A DNA stretch of 64,000 bases from an uncultured Bacteroidia bacterium (lineage in GTDB: Bacteria > Bacteroidota > Bacteroidia > Bacteroidales > Prolixibacteraceae): the NCBI GenBank assembly GCA_903923905.1, contig CAIXZH010000119.1, positions 1 to 64,000 of the forward strand. Direction: 5' to 3'. Every line of letters starts with the position of its first letter. The stretch's first letter is position 1. The translations under genes were made by a program, and so were the position numbers. A model generated the notes under the pieces. It had not been told where the DNA came from. It worked only from the letters and a program-made list of their open reading frames with translations, and searched no databases. This document shows positions 1 through 9,992 of the stretch, one piece after another.

Positions 1-147
1 CCTGTATTTGTGCCCTATTTGTGCAGAATAAACCATTTTTTATTTCCGATTGACTTTCATGATTATCATTGTGAAGTTTTTCAAAAATAGGTAGGGTAGA
101 CCATGGTTATCCCTATTTCGGTATAAATCATTAATAGTGAATTGAAA
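1..147. other. Upstream region of first gene
   Basis: AT-rich, with no ORF I can support. The first 31 bases hold an imperfect tandem duplication (CCTGTATTTGTGC followed by CCTATTTGTGC). I see no clear TAnnTTTG promoter that I would defend. It presumably carries the promoter of the downstream flavoprotein gene. Confidence 0.3.
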
Positions 148-1239
148 ATGAAGAATTTGAACATTGGAGGTTATAAAATTTCCCTCCCTATTATTCAGGG
201 GGGAATGGGAGTTGGTATTTCTTTATCCGGTCTTGCCTCTGCTGTTGCCAATGAAGGTGGTGTGGGTGTTATTTCTCCTGCAGGGATTGGGTTTCTGTAC
301 AAGAAACATTCTCCTGACTACCTTGAAAATTGTATTTTCGGCCTTACGGAAGAGATACGGAAAACCAGGGAAAAGACCTCCGGAATCATTGGAGTCAATA
401 TTATGGTCGCGTTGTCCAATTATGTTGATTTGGTAAAAACATCGATAAAAGAGGGGGTGGATATCATATTCTCAGGAGCTGGTTTGCCTCTCGATTTACC
501 TAAGTACCTCACATCCGAATCCAAAACATGTCTTGTTCCGATTGTTTCATCAGCACGGGGAGCAGCTTTGATTTGCAATAAGTGGAAAGCCAACTACGAC
601 TACCTTCCTGATGCTATTGTTGTTGAGGGGCCCAAAGCGGGCGGGCATCTTGGCTTTAAAGTGGAACAGCTTGAAGATGAGAATTATAAACTCGAAAAAC
701 TTATCCCTGAAGTAATTGCAGTAGCGAATGAAATTGGCGAAAAATATGGATGTGTAATTCCGGTTATTGCTGCCGGCGGAATTTATACCGGTGAGGATAT
801 TGATAAATTTTTGGAAATGGGGGCTGCAGGGGTACAAATGGGCACCCGTTTTGTCACAACTGTGGAATGTGATGCCTCAGACAAATTCAAACAGGCATAC
901 ATTCACGCCCGTCAGGACGACGTAAGAATCATCAAGAGTCCGGTGGGTATGCCTGGAAGGGCAATTTCCAGCGAATTTCTGGACGAAGTTGAAGCCGGAA
1001 CCAAACAGCCTAAATTTTGTCCGGTAAATTGCATCAAAACCTGTGATATAAGTACTGCCCCTTATTGTATAATTGCCTCACTTTCAGCTGCTCTCAAAGG
1101 AAACTTTAAACATGGATATGCTTTTGCGGGAAGCAACGTCTGGCGCACCGATAAAATTATTACTGTCAAGGAATTATTTTCTTCCCTCGTTCAGGAACTT
1201 AATGAATATAGAAATAAGCTTAGCCTGGCATTAGCCTAA
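148..1239 (+). CDS. Nitronate monooxygenase / FabK-like FMN oxidoreductase
   Basis: TIM-barrel flavoprotein of the 2-nitropropane dioxygenase (NMO)/FabK family, predicted cytosolic and FMN-binding. Seen: the N-terminal PIIQGGMGVG motif, a central EGPKAGGHLG motif, and the phosphate-binding IPVIAAGGI then GVQMGTRF near residues 210-235, all typical of the family. The track starts at TTG 142; I prefer ATG 148 (MKNLNIGGYK). Near the C-terminus is a tight C-x3-C-x3-C-x7-C cluster at about residue 291, absent from classic NMO and E. coli-type enzymes but familiar in anaerobe homologues; it might bind metal or Fe-S. The substrate (nitronate, enoyl-ACP or another) cannot be settled from sequence. 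It is a single gene followed by a terminator. Confidence 0.8.
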   Translation: MKNLNIGGYKISLPIIQGGMGVGISLSGLASAVANEGGVGVISPAGIGFLYKKHSPDYLENCIFGLTEEIRKTREKTSGIIGVNIMVALSNYVDLVKTSIKEGVDIIFSGAGLPLDLPKYLTSESKTCLVPIVSSARGAALICNKWKANYDYLPDAIVVEGPKAGGHLGFKVEQLEDENYKLEKLIPEVIAVANEIGEKYGCVIPVIAAGGIYTGEDIDKFLEMGAAGVQMGTRFVTTVECDASDKFKQAYIHARQDDVRIIKSPVGMPGRAISSEFLDEVEAGTKQPKFCPVNCIKTCDISTAPYCIIASLSAALKGNFKHGYAFAGSNVWRTDKIITVKELFSSLVQELNEYRNKLSLALA

Positions 1240-1265
1240 TATATCTGATTTCTGAAATCACATAG

Positions 1266-1302
1266 AAAAGATGAGCAAGTTGAATTGTTCATCTTTTTTT
1301 TT
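1266..1302 (+). terminator. Rho-independent terminator
   Basis: AAAAGATGAGCAA pairs with TTGTTCATCTTTT (13 bp, one G-U) around a 6-nt loop and runs into a long T tract. It lies 26 bp after the flavoprotein stop codon. Confidence 0.8.
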
Positions 1303-1566
1303 ATATTTTTGACCATTCCATTTGGTCTTTAAAAATCAGGGTATTATCAATCAAAATAGCCATTTTTGAGTAACACCAATCGGAACGAGTTTCTTCATCA
1401 GGCTATTGGCTTCACTAATCTTTGATCCCATTTAGCTATTAAAAGTAAATTAGAGCAAATGAAACCCTTATCTGCCAAAGCTTTGAAAAGAACGAAGTAT
1501 AATCCAATGAGGGTTCCATACGTACCAACAATCTAAATATTAACACTATAAATTAAATTTTTACGA

Positions 1567-3177
1567 ATGAATTATTTAAGTATGGTAAGTAAGAAAGTTC
1601 ATCTTTTGTTGACAATCTTAGTAGTCTTTCAGCTAATTGGTAAAGCCCAGGATGTTCAGACACAGGCTATTAAATATGGACGAGTTTTGAATTTGATTGA
1701 AAATTTTTATGTCGATACCACCAATATCAGTAAATTGACGGAACATGCAATAACTGAAGTCCTATCCTCGCTTGATCCCCATTCTGTCTATATCTCAAAG
1801 GATGAAGTCGCTGAGATGAATCAACCCCTGGAAGGTAATTTCGAAGGTATCGGAATCTCTTTCAATATCTATCACGATACACTTATGGTTATGACCACTA
1901 TCCCCGGGGGACCCTCCGAACTTGTCGGACTTAGACCCGGAGATCGGATTGTGAAAGTTAATGAGAAGAATATTATTGGTATTGGACTTAAAAATCAGGA
2001 TGTTTTTAAATTATTGAGGGGTGATAAAGGGACTAAAGTTAACCTCTCAATTCTGCGTAAAGGGGAAAAATCTACTCTTGAGTTTACTATCGTCCGCGAT
2101 AAAATCCCTATCTACAGCCTGGATGCATCTTTTATGTTGAATAAAGAGACGGCTTATATTAAACTTAATAAATTTGCTGCCACAACAATTGCCGAATATA
2201 AGGAGGCAATGACGGTTCTAAATAATAAAGCGAAAATCAGGAATCTGGTTTTGGATCTGCGCGGAAACGGCGGTGGATTCCTTGGGGCTGCCTATGATCT
2301 TGCGAATCAGTTTCTTGAAGAAAAAAAATTAATTGTTTACACTGAAGGTATCCATAGTTCTCGCAGAGATTATTACTCGACTACCCGGGGTGATTTTATT
2401 GATGGTAATCTGATTGTTTTAATTGATGAAGGTTCGGCATCAGCCTCTGAAATTGTTTCAGGAGCGATTCAGGACTGGGACAGAGGGGTACTTATAGGAC
2501 GCCGTTCGTTCGGTAAAGGGTTGGTTCAACAGCCATTCCCTCTCAGTGATGGCTCTTTAATCCGATTGACCACTGCCCATTATTATACTCCGGCAGGACG
2601 AAATATCCAGAAACCGTATAAAGATGACATTAAGAATTACAGGAATGAGTACTTTAAACGATATGAAAAAGGTGAAATGTTTAGTAAGGACAGCATCTCA
2701 TTTCCCGATTCCATGATGATGAAAACACTGGTTACCAAACGAAAAGTTTATGCCGGTGGCGGGATTATGCCCGATATCTTTGTTCCGATGGATACCTCAA
2801 TGTATTACCGGTATTTTAATAACCTGGTTAGAAAGAATGTATTATTCCCGTTTGTAGTTGGGTTTATCGATAAAAACAGAGACGACCTTAAAGTGAATTA
2901 TAAATCTTTTGAAGATTTCAAACATAATTTCCGTGTTAAAGATGACATGATGGAAGAATTGATTAAAGCAGGAGAGAAAGAAGGTATCAAAAGAGATGAT
3001 GAGAGTTTGAAAGTTTCAGGAGTTATTATCACAAGACAAATCAGAGCCCTGGTTGCCAGGGAGCTCTATGATTCGAGCTCTTATTATCAGGTAATGATCG
3101 AAGACGACAAGGAGGTTGGGAAAGCATTGGAAGTACTTTCTGATCAAAAAGGCTTTAACCATTATTTGAATAAATAG
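1567..3177 (+). CDS. S41 family C-terminal processing protease (CtpA/Prc-like)
   Basis: Exported serine protease of the tail-specific/C-terminal processing family, expected to trim envelope proteins. Seen: an N-terminal hydrophobic signal segment (residues 8-27), a DPHS-containing helical region, a PDZ domain at about 85-170 (GVRPGD-like LRPGDRIVKVN), then the S41 core. The catalytic Ser lies in GSASASE at about residue 292 and the general-base Lys in SFGKG at about 317, the usual 25-residue spacing. The roughly 150-residue C-terminal extension after the protease core is normal for Bacteroidota members. It stands alone, 47 bp upstream of pnuC; co-transcription is possible because I see no terminator between them. 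Confidence 0.93.
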   Translation: MNYLSMVSKKVHLLLTILVVFQLIGKAQDVQTQAIKYGRVLNLIENFYVDTTNISKLTEHAITEVLSSLDPHSVYISKDEVAEMNQPLEGNFEGIGISFNIYHDTLMVMTTIPGGPSELVGLRPGDRIVKVNEKNIIGIGLKNQDVFKLLRGDKGTKVNLSILRKGEKSTLEFTIVRDKIPIYSLDASFMLNKETAYIKLNKFAATTIAEYKEAMTVLNNKAKIRNLVLDLRGNGGGFLGAAYDLANQFLEEKKLIVYTEGIHSSRRDYYSTTRGDFIDGNLIVLIDEGSASASEIVSGAIQDWDRGVLIGRRSFGKGLVQQPFPLSDGSLIRLTTAHYYTPAGRNIQKPYKDDIKNYRNEYFKRYEKGEMFSKDSISFPDSMMMKTLVTKRKVYAGGGIMPDIFVPMDTSMYYRYFNNLVRKNVLFPFVVGFIDKNRDDLKVNYKSFEDFKHNFRVKDDMMEELIKAGEKEGIKRDDESLKVSGVIITRQIRALVARELYDSSSYYQVMIEDDKEVGKALEVLSDQKGFNHYLNK

Positions 3178-3224
3178 CCAGTCAAAATTTTTGTTTTCGG
3201 GCAGATTAGCCTAATTGATACTTT

Positions 3225-3836
3225 ATGGATTTATTTTTTGATTGGGCTTTTTCAAATAAAATCGAATTAGCAGGTACTATTTTTGGATTATTGTCGGTCT
3301 GGTTTTCGATCCGACAGAGTTTAATTACCTGGCCGACCGGAATACTTACCTCATTTTTATACTGTGTGGTATTTCTTGAGTCAAAGTTTTATGCAGGAAT
3401 GGTTCTGCAGCTATATTATTTATTAATCAGCATTTATGGTTGGTGGAACTGGACGCATGGTGGGCAATCCGATTCAGGCGATACTAAATTAATCGTAAGC
3501 AGATCCAGTAGAAATCTATGGATCAGGCTCTTTAGTTTAAATTTGCTATTTTTATTTTTAATCTATTTCTTGTTAAGGAGATATACCGATTCGCCTATTG
3601 CTTTCGGAGATGCATTTACCACTTCGCTAAGTATTATTGCAACCTGGATGTTGGCTCGTAAGAAAATAGAGCATTGGATCGTTTGGGTGTTTATTGACTT
3701 GGTCTCTGCATCTTTATATCTTTACCGAGGCCTTTATCTGACGGTTTTCCTTTTTTTGGTTTATACGGGAATGGCTGTGGTTGGATTTTATGAGTGGCAA
3801 AAGGAACTTAAAAAGGTGAGCCATGTTGAAGAATAG
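3225..3836 (+). CDS. pnuC: Nicotinamide riboside transporter PnuC
   Basis: Inner-membrane facilitator for nicotinamide riboside, of the SWEET-like PnuC fold with about seven membrane helices. The ORF is almost entirely hydrophobic segments with the family signatures WPTGI near residue 36 and a YGWWNW motif near residue 71. Its 203-residue length is usual. The 3' end overlaps the next gene by 14 bp; that gene encodes a NadR-type riboside kinase. This argues that the imported substrate is nicotinamide riboside, trapped by phosphorylation, rather than thiamine, which related PnuT proteins carry. No riboswitch is evident in the short upstream gap. Confidence 0.92.
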   Translation: MDLFFDWAFSNKIELAGTIFGLLSVWFSIRQSLITWPTGILTSFLYCVVFLESKFYAGMVLQLYYLLISIYGWWNWTHGGQSDSGDTKLIVSRSSRNLWIRLFSLNLLFLFLIYFLLRRYTDSPIAFGDAFTTSLSIIATWMLARKKIEHWIVWVFIDLVSASLYLYRGLYLTVFLFLVYTGMAVVGFYEWQKELKKVSHVEE

Positions 3837-4371
3837 CCTCATCCAGGTTGTGATTACCGGACCTGAATCGACTGGGAAAACAGCCCTGGCCAAGGCTCTT
3901 TCAGAAAAATGTGGTTCTCTTTGGATACCTGAGTACGCAAGGCAATATGTGGAGAATCTGGATCGTCATTACAACTTTGATGATGTAGTTGCCATCGCTG
4001 AACATCAAATTGTGGAGGAGGAAGCCTATGCCTCAGAGGTTAACCAGGGAGTTTTATTCTTTGATACCTGGTTAATCATAACAAAAGTATGGTTTGACCT
4101 GGTTTTTGGGAAATGTCCGGAGTGGATTACGGAGCATATCCAATCCTCAAAAATTGATCTGTTTTTGATTTGCGATACTGATTTGCCTTGGGTTGCAGAT
4201 GCCGTGAGGGAGAATGGCGGAGAAAAAAGGGAGCAGCTATTACGAATCTATTGCAATGAGATTAGATCCTTTGGCTTTCAGTATGAAATTATTACCGGGT
4301 TCGGGCCGGCCAGAATGGAGAATGCTTTAAAAGCGCTCTCAAAACACGGATTGAACCTAACCTCTGATTAG
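3823..4371 (+). CDS. NadR-like ribosylnicotinamide kinase (AAA P-loop)
   Basis: Predicted kinase converting nicotinamide riboside to NMN for NAD salvage. Seen: a Walker A motif GPESTGKT at residues 12-19, the EYARQYV motif that marks the kinase domain of NadR, and an FFDTWLI segment resembling the Walker B region. At 182 residues it is only the kinase module. The nucleotidyltransferase and HTH domains of enterobacterial NadR are absent, so adenylylation must be done by another enzyme. The start overlaps pnuC by 14 bp, implying translational coupling. Confidence 0.9.
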   Translation: MLKNSLIQVVITGPESTGKTALAKALSEKCGSLWIPEYARQYVENLDRHYNFDDVVAIAEHQIVEEEAYASEVNQGVLFFDTWLIITKVWFDLVFGKCPEWITEHIQSSKIDLFLICDTDLPWVADAVRENGGEKREQLLRIYCNEIRSFGFQYEIITGFGPARMENALKALSKHGLNLTSD

Positions 4372-4433
4372 GTTGTTAATTACTTTGATCATTTGATGGA
4401 TGAAACTTTATTTAATTACAAAATCATATTGAG

Positions 4434-5369
4434 ATGAAAATTTCAGAAAGCATAATCGATTTAGTTGGTAGGACACCATTGGTAAGGTTAAACCGGATGA
4501 CCGAAGGTCTTGATTGTGAAATTATCGTAAAACTTGAATCACAAAACCCGGGAGGCTCAGTTAAAGACAGATTAGGCTTTGCAATGATAGATGATGCCGA
4601 AAAAAGAGGACTAATTAACAAGAATACGGTAATTATTGAGCCTACAAGCGGGAATACCGGAGTTGGTCTCGCTTTTGTTTGTGCCGCGAAAGGGTACAAG
4701 CTTAAAATTGTCATGCCAGATTCTGTAAGTGTTGAACGGAGAATGATTGTTCAGGCTTATGGTGGCGAGGTTATTCTTACTCCGGGGAAGGATGGGATGA
4801 AAGGAGCTATAGCGAAAGCTGAGGAGTTAAAATTGGGTAATCCCGGAAGCTTTATCCCAATGCAGTTTAATAATCCTGCAAATCCTGAAATGCACCGCCA
4901 GACAACGGCTCTGGAGATTTGGGAAGATACTGATGGCAAGGTGGATATATTCGTTGCAGGTTCTGGGACAGGAGGAACTATTACCGGAGTTTCAGAGGTG
5001 ATCAAAGCAAAAAAGGACTCTTTTTATTCTGTTGTGGTTGAACCAGAGGAATCTCCGGTACTGTCCGGAGGTAATCCTGGACCTCATAAGATCCAGGGAA
5101 TTGGTCCGGGTTTTATTCCACAGGTGATGAATACCTCTTCCTACGATGAAATTTTAACGGTTTCGGCATATGATTCTTTTGAGACTGCCCGAAAATTAGC
5201 TAGTTTGGAGGGGATTTTTTGTGGAATCTCTTCAGGCGGAAATGTATATGCAGCTCTTCAACTGGCCAAACGTCCGGAGAATAAAGGGAAAATGATTGTA
5301 ACCATTATATGTGATACCGGGGAGCGTTATCTGAGTACTCCCTTATTTGCCTATGATAATGAAAAATAA
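4434..5369 (+). CDS. cysK: Cysteine synthase A (O-acetylserine sulfhydrylase)
   Basis: PLP enzyme making L-cysteine from O-acetylserine and sulfide. Seen: N-terminal [16 protein letters not shown]-binding Lys44 in GGSVKDR, the phosphate-cup TSGNTG at 71-76, and [10 protein letters not shown] near residue 180. Length (311) is typical of CysK. Its 3' end overlaps the serine acetyltransferase gene, so the two enzymes of cysteine synthesis, which often form a complex, are coupled. CysM is a less likely alternative. Confidence 0.95.
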   Translation: MKISESIIDLVGRTPLVRLNRMTEGLDCEIIVKLESQNPGGSVKDRLGFAMIDDAEKRGLINKNTVIIEPTSGNTGVGLAFVCAAKGYKLKIVMPDSVSVERRMIVQAYGGEVILTPGKDGMKGAIAKAEELKLGNPGSFIPMQFNNPANPEMHRQTTALEIWEDTDGKVDIFVAGSGTGGTITGVSEVIKAKKDSFYSVVVEPEESPVLSGGNPGPHKIQGIGPGFIPQVMNTSSYDEILTVSAYDSFETARKLASLEGIFCGISSGGNVYAALQLAKRPENKGKMIVTIICDTGERYLSTPLFAYDNEK

Positions 5370-6294
5370 AGAGCAAGTGGAAACTGAAAGATGGACAGCG
5401 GAGACCGTTAAATCACTGGTTGATGCCAGTTCGTTTGATATCCTGGTGCATAGGCACCGGACAGGAGAGTCTATGCCCTCTACCAAGAAATTAAAGGGAA
5501 TTGTTGACCGGGTACGTCAGATTATTTTTCCAGGCTATTTCGGAGAGATTAACCTGAAGTCGGATACTCTATCCTATTATGTGGGGGTTTTGGTGGATGA
5601 AGTCTATGAGTTGATTGCAGAACAGATATTCTCGGGTTTGTGCTTTATTTGTGAGGGTGAATCAGATCGTGATTTAGCAGGGAAACGGGTAACGGCTGAA
5701 AGAATTGCCTTTGAATTTGTGAATGGACTCTCAGAACTCCGACGGGTTCTCATAACGGATGTTAATGCTGCTTACCTTGGTGATCCGGCGGCTAATAGTG
5801 TCGGTGAGGTCATTTTCTGCTATCCGGCTATCCGGGCGATATCGAACTACAGGATCGCTCATAGCCTTTTTAAGTTAGGAGTTCCGCTGATCCCCCGAAT
5901 TATCACTGAAATGGCACATTCAGAAACGGGTATCGATATTAATCCGGAAGCTGTTATCGGCGATAATTTTACAATAGATCATGGAACAGGTGTCGTGATC
6001 GGATCTACGAGCATAATCGGAAATAATGTGAAACTCTTTCAGGGAGTAACTTTGGGAGCCAAGAGTTTCCCTTTAGATGAGAGCGGAAACCCGGTAAAAG
6101 GTATTCCCAGGCATCCTGTAGTGGAAGATAATGTGATCATCTATTCCAATGCTACCATACTGGGACGGATAACCATCGGACACGATTCGGTTATTGGCGG
6201 AAATATATGGGTTACCAGTGATCTTCCCCCATATTCCAGGGTTGTACAGACAAAGACGCGGAATGCCGACTTTTTTAATGGTGGAGGAATTTAA
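5353..6294 (+). CDS. cysE: Serine O-acetyltransferase (EpsC/CysE type)
   Basis: Supplies O-acetylserine for CysK. The C-terminal third is a left-handed beta-helix with hexapeptide repeats ([31 protein letters not shown]), preceded by an alpha-helical N-terminal region of about 170 residues. This is the longer EpsC-like layout found in Bacteroidota. The track opens at TTG 5347; ATG 5353 or ATG 5359 inside the end of cysK is more plausible, giving an overlap of about 11-17 bp. The catalytic His is probably that in the DHGTG motif. Confidence 0.93.
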   Translation: MIMKNKEQVETERWTAETVKSLVDASSFDILVHRHRTGESMPSTKKLKGIVDRVRQIIFPGYFGEINLKSDTLSYYVGVLVDEVYELIAEQIFSGLCFICEGESDRDLAGKRVTAERIAFEFVNGLSELRRVLITDVNAAYLGDPAANSVGEVIFCYPAIRAISNYRIAHSLFKLGVPLIPRIITEMAHSETGIDINPEAVIGDNFTIDHGTGVVIGSTSIIGNNVKLFQGVTLGAKSFPLDESGNPVKGIPRHPVVEDNVIIYSNATILGRITIGHDSVIGGNIWVTSDLPPYSRVVQTKTRNADFFNGGGI

Positions 6295-6419
6295 TCCATT
6301 ATTTTAATCCGCATAATGAACTACTTTTGTCGTCACAAACTGATTAGCCTAGAGAAGATCAAGTTGTGCATTGCCAACGACTAAAGTTGTTTATATTCAG
6401 TAAAGTAAAAGTAGTATCT

Positions 6420-7580
6420 GTGAATAAGTTTAAAATAGTTGCCAAAACATTTGCCGGACTTGAAGAAGTTTTGGCAGGTGAAATCCGGGCATTAGGGGCA
6501 GAATCCGTATCTGTCGAACGACGGGCAGTCTCATTTATGGGCGATCAGACCCTGATGTACAAGGCTAATTTTCATCTTCGTACCGCATTGAAGATTTTAA
6601 AGCCAATTGCCGAATTTGAAGTGGGCAAACGCGATGAGCTTTATGAACAGACAAAAAAAATACCGTGGAGCAAATACCTGGCTCTTGGAAAATCGTTTGC
6701 TATCGATAGTACCGTTCAATCCGAAATGTTTGTCAACACAATGTACGCTTCCCTGAAGGTGAAGGATGCGATTGTCGATCAATTTCGTGAAGAAACCGGC
6801 AAACGCCCATCGGTAAATCCTGAAAATCCGGATGTCCGGATTAATGTTTACCTAATGGGGAATCATTGTATCCTTTCGCTCGACAGTTCAGGGGAATCAC
6901 TGCATAAAAGAGGATACCGGGTTGGACAAGGAGATGCCCCTCTGAATGAAGTCCTTGCAGCAGGGATGATCCTGTTGACCGGCTGGCATGGCGAAAAGGA
7001 TTTTTTGGATCCGATGTGCGGATCGGGAACGTTACTGATTGAAGCTGCATTGATTGCAAAAGGAATACCTCCTGGCATGTATCGCAAATCTTTTGGCTTT
7101 GAACAATGGCCAGATTTCAATGAAACCCTCTTTTCTGAAATCTGCAATGGCGATTACGAAAAAGAGACCAAATGCAAAATTTCCGGTTCCGATATTTCAA
7201 TAAAAGACATAGCCATTGCAAGAGCTAATATTAAAAGCGCAAGCTTGTCGAAGGTAATTGAGCTTTTGGTTGAAGATGTAATTGATCTTAAACCTACTTC
7301 ATCGAGTGGAATTATTATAACTAACCCCCCATATGGAGAACGGATGAAACCTCAGTCAATTGTGGAATTGTATGCTTCGATAGGGAATACCTTAAAAAAC
7401 AGATTTGCGGGTTTTGAGGCCTGGATCATCTCCAGTTCGCTGGACGGATTAAAGAGCATCGGATTGAAACCGGCTAAAAAAATAGAACTTTATAATGGAG
7501 CTCTGGCATGCAGTTACCGCTGTTTTGAGTTATTCAGGGGAACTCATAAGCAGGCGGTAATTATCAAAAAAGCTCAGTAG
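6420..7580 (+). CDS. THUMP-domain rRNA methyltransferase (RlmL N-domain type)
   Basis: Predicted SAM-dependent N2-guanine methylase of large-subunit rRNA (RlmL/YpsC class). Seen: an N-terminal ferredoxin-like/THUMP region with AKTFAGLEEVL at the very start, then a Rossmann methylase with motif I DPMCGSGTLLIEA and motif IV NPPYGERM, which marks N-methylation of a base amino group. The track starts at GTG 6366. The conserved family start falls at GTG 6420 (VNKFKIVAKTF), so I chose that; the first 18 residues of the longer ORF look non-coding. The RlmK half of fused enterobacterial RlmKL is absent. Confidence 0.9.
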   Translation: MNKFKIVAKTFAGLEEVLAGEIRALGAESVSVERRAVSFMGDQTLMYKANFHLRTALKILKPIAEFEVGKRDELYEQTKKIPWSKYLALGKSFAIDSTVQSEMFVNTMYASLKVKDAIVDQFREETGKRPSVNPENPDVRINVYLMGNHCILSLDSSGESLHKRGYRVGQGDAPLNEVLAAGMILLTGWHGEKDFLDPMCGSGTLLIEAALIAKGIPPGMYRKSFGFEQWPDFNETLFSEICNGDYEKETKCKISGSDISIKDIAIARANIKSASLSKVIELLVEDVIDLKPTSSSGIIITNPPYGERMKPQSIVELYASIGNTLKNRFAGFEAWIISSSLDGLKSIGLKPAKKIELYNGALACSYRCFELFRGTHKQAVIIKKAQ

Positions 7581-7838
7581 GGTAATTCTGCAAACACCAT
7601 CCTCATCGCAAGGAGGGACGAAAGAATGCACGTTGAATTAAGCAATTAATAGAATACTGCAAGGTTTGAATAATCCTGGCATCAAACACAACATTCTATT
7701 TTAGCCATCACTTAATGACAATTTCGTCCATAACTATATCGAAGGCTGAATTAAAATCCTGATTGTATCTTTTTAAATTACAGATAACCAGTCGATAAGA
7801 CTAGTTCAGATTAACCATTATAAATTAACCATTATTCA

Positions 7839-9845
7839 TTATTTATAGGGTATTTCCTGCGGCTTACCTCCCAGAAAATCATCAAATCTTGCTTTGGGTT
7901 GTCCAAAAATATTAAAAATCACTGGAGTCGTATTGTGGGGTGCAATCGGAATCCAGCTAAACCTGATTTCAAGGACATTAAAAACAAGGGATTCGTTATA
8001 AATACGTATTCCTGCACCGATTCCCCCGATGAACTGATCATCCAGAATTTTGGAGAAATCGGTTGAAAGGCAGGCTGCATCTGCAAAAAAGTAGTGCGCT
8101 ACTCTGAATCCTGCTTTTTCCCATCCCCAGAATCGAACAGTTTCAACGTTTATTTTTAACCGCTTTGTCCCCTTGGTGTCCAGAGAGAAATAGTCCCGTA
8201 CACCATACTTCCGGTTAATCATCAAATATTCCTCCTGAAAGCGATTGATTCCGCTTAATAATTCCATGTTAACAAATAACCGATATGGATGTCGGTTAAT
8301 GTAAAGGAAATTTGAAAAATAGTTGGTGCTTAGCAATATGGCACCTTGTTGTACCTGCGAATTATTAAGGAACCCTCCTAACCCCACTTGCCATTTAAAG
8401 TAAGCTCCGCCATCTAAAATATTCGCCTGCGAATAGTTAAAATGGAAATATGGCCTTGTGACGTTTGGTTCAACGTCAAGACCTACAGCCATTTCTGCAT
8501 AATGGCCATACGGAATATCTTCTGTGATTCCATAGCCATAAACCTGATTATTTTTAAATAATTCGCGTTTGCTGAGTCCTATGGCTCCAAGGATAAAATC
8601 ATGATTTCTGAAAATAGTATTCGGGTATTGGATATATGCATTGTGATAATAATTCTGATGAGAATAGCGTCCTGTTAAGATGACATTTCCCAAGGATGAG
8701 TTACTGTTTTTATTTTTAAATCGCTGCCCATACCAAAGATCTGTATTAAAATAAGACACTGCCGTATCTAACATCGTGTAGGAATAGGGGGTTTGAAAAT
8801 AATCGGAATATGCCCTATCCAGTGAAATTCCCCCGGCCCAGTCCCCTTTTGATTCTATAAACCGTTTCTCAATAAATGTATTCCACTTATTTTTACGGTA
8901 ATCATTCGTATAGCCAATTCCCGTTCTAATAAACTTTCCATCAAGGTCACTGATCTGGTATCTGAATCTGCCCCCCCATTTGGGAATTTCAGTAGGAGTA
9001 TTTTCAACCATTGCCGAAAACTGGTGGCCAATTCCGAACATATTCTGATTGGTTACCTCCCAATCGGTGGAAGTTGCACTCAGATCTCCGCTTATTCCGT
9101 ATTCCAGTCGTTCTTTGATAATCACCCGAACATCTACGGTGTCTTCATTCAACGGGGAAGGAGCTAGAATAATTGCGACATCCTCGATATATGGCAGATC
9201 CCTGATAAATTTCTCGTTTTCTGCCATGAGCTGCGGATTAACCAGGTCTCCTGAATCGAAAAGTAGCTGACCCCGGAGTTTTCGCTCTGTTGTCTTTAGG
9301 TGCATCGCATTTCCCGTTTTTTCCAGCCATCCGGAAGCTTGCCTGAGCGTGTCCAGTAAGGTTGGCCCGAACACACCCAACTGCTGAATTCGGATATTCC
9401 CTATCTTTCTTCCGGCGAAGGGGGCAAAATAAAGTGAACTATTCACTGCCATCTGCCCTTTTGAAGGCTGATCACCTTTGATGATAATCGAGAAAAAATT
9501 TCTGGCAAGAAAGTTATTCTCCCCTTTGGTTTTTAAAGCTGATAAACCGTTTCTATTTAAGAGCTCAATATTTTTATCCGATGATTTTCGTATCGTATCA
9601 CCGCAATTATCCAATGTCTTTAATTGGACATAACGGCTGCTGATATAATCATTTTCTGCCCTTTCATGAGCCGAAAAGCTATCTGTTGGACTGGAATATA
9701 GTGATGCCAGGTGGATCTGATCAGGAATCGTCGGCAAAGAATTGTCCGTTCCGCCTGATTTTGTATTTGAAGCGAAGACAATATGGTTGAAAACCAATAT
9801 TATAACTATGACAAGAAATCGGTATTTAAACAATTTTATTTTCAA
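7839..9845 (-). CDS. D15/BamA-like outer membrane protein with POTRA domain
   Basis: Secreted protein: signal segment at residues 7-25, then an unusual spacer, then at about 140-245 a region patterned like POTRA domains (ends in DTVDVRVIIKERLEYG). Beyond that come about 400 residues of alternating aromatic-rich beta-strands expected to form an outer-membrane barrel. The order POTRA then barrel matches the Omp85/D15 superfamily, but there appears to be only one or two POTRA units and no clear RGF motif. A role in outer-membrane protein or lipid assembly is possible; no specific function can be assigned. It is monocistronic and divergent from the HAD gene. Confidence 0.75.
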   Translation of the reverse strand: MKIKLFKYRFLVIVIILVFNHIVFASNTKSGGTDNSLPTIPDQIHLASLYSSPTDSFSAHERAENDYISSRYVQLKTLDNCGDTIRKSSDKNIELLNRNGLSALKTKGENNFLARNFFSIIIKGDQPSKGQMAVNSSLYFAPFAGRKIGNIRIQQLGVFGPTLLDTLRQASGWLEKTGNAMHLKTTERKLRGQLLFDSGDLVNPQLMAENEKFIRDLPYIEDVAIILAPSPLNEDTVDVRVIIKERLEYGISGDLSATSTDWEVTNQNMFGIGHQFSAMVENTPTEIPKWGGRFRYQISDLDGKFIRTGIGYTNDYRKNKWNTFIEKRFIESKGDWAGGISLDRAYSDYFQTPYSYTMLDTAVSYFNTDLWYGQRFKNKNSNSSLGNVILTGRYSHQNYYHNAYIQYPNTIFRNHDFILGAIGLSKRELFKNNQVYGYGITEDIPYGHYAEMAVGLDVEPNVTRPYFHFNYSQANILDGGAYFKWQVGLGGFLNNSQVQQGAILLSTNYFSNFLYINRHPYRLFVNMELLSGINRFQEEYLMINRKYGVRDYFSLDTKGTKRLKINVETVRFWGWEKAGFRVAHYFFADAACLSTDFSKILDDQFIGGIGAGIRIYNESLVFNVLEIRFSWIPIAPHNTTPVIFNIFGQPKARFDDFLGGKPQEIPYK

Positions 9846-9992
9846 TCAGTATCCTAACATTGAATTTGCGGTGTGATTATACAAATTTTCCCGGTCAAAA
9901 TTATAATTTAATAAAAAAAATTCAGAACTAATGTGCTAATTTGGCCGTTATATAAATTGGCATTTAAATAAGAGCAGTATTTCAATTGATTT

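Noticed and set aside
7705-7720. Short CACTTAATGACA match to the MITE end
   Set aside because: Only about 11 bases match and there is no partner repeat nearby; likely chance.
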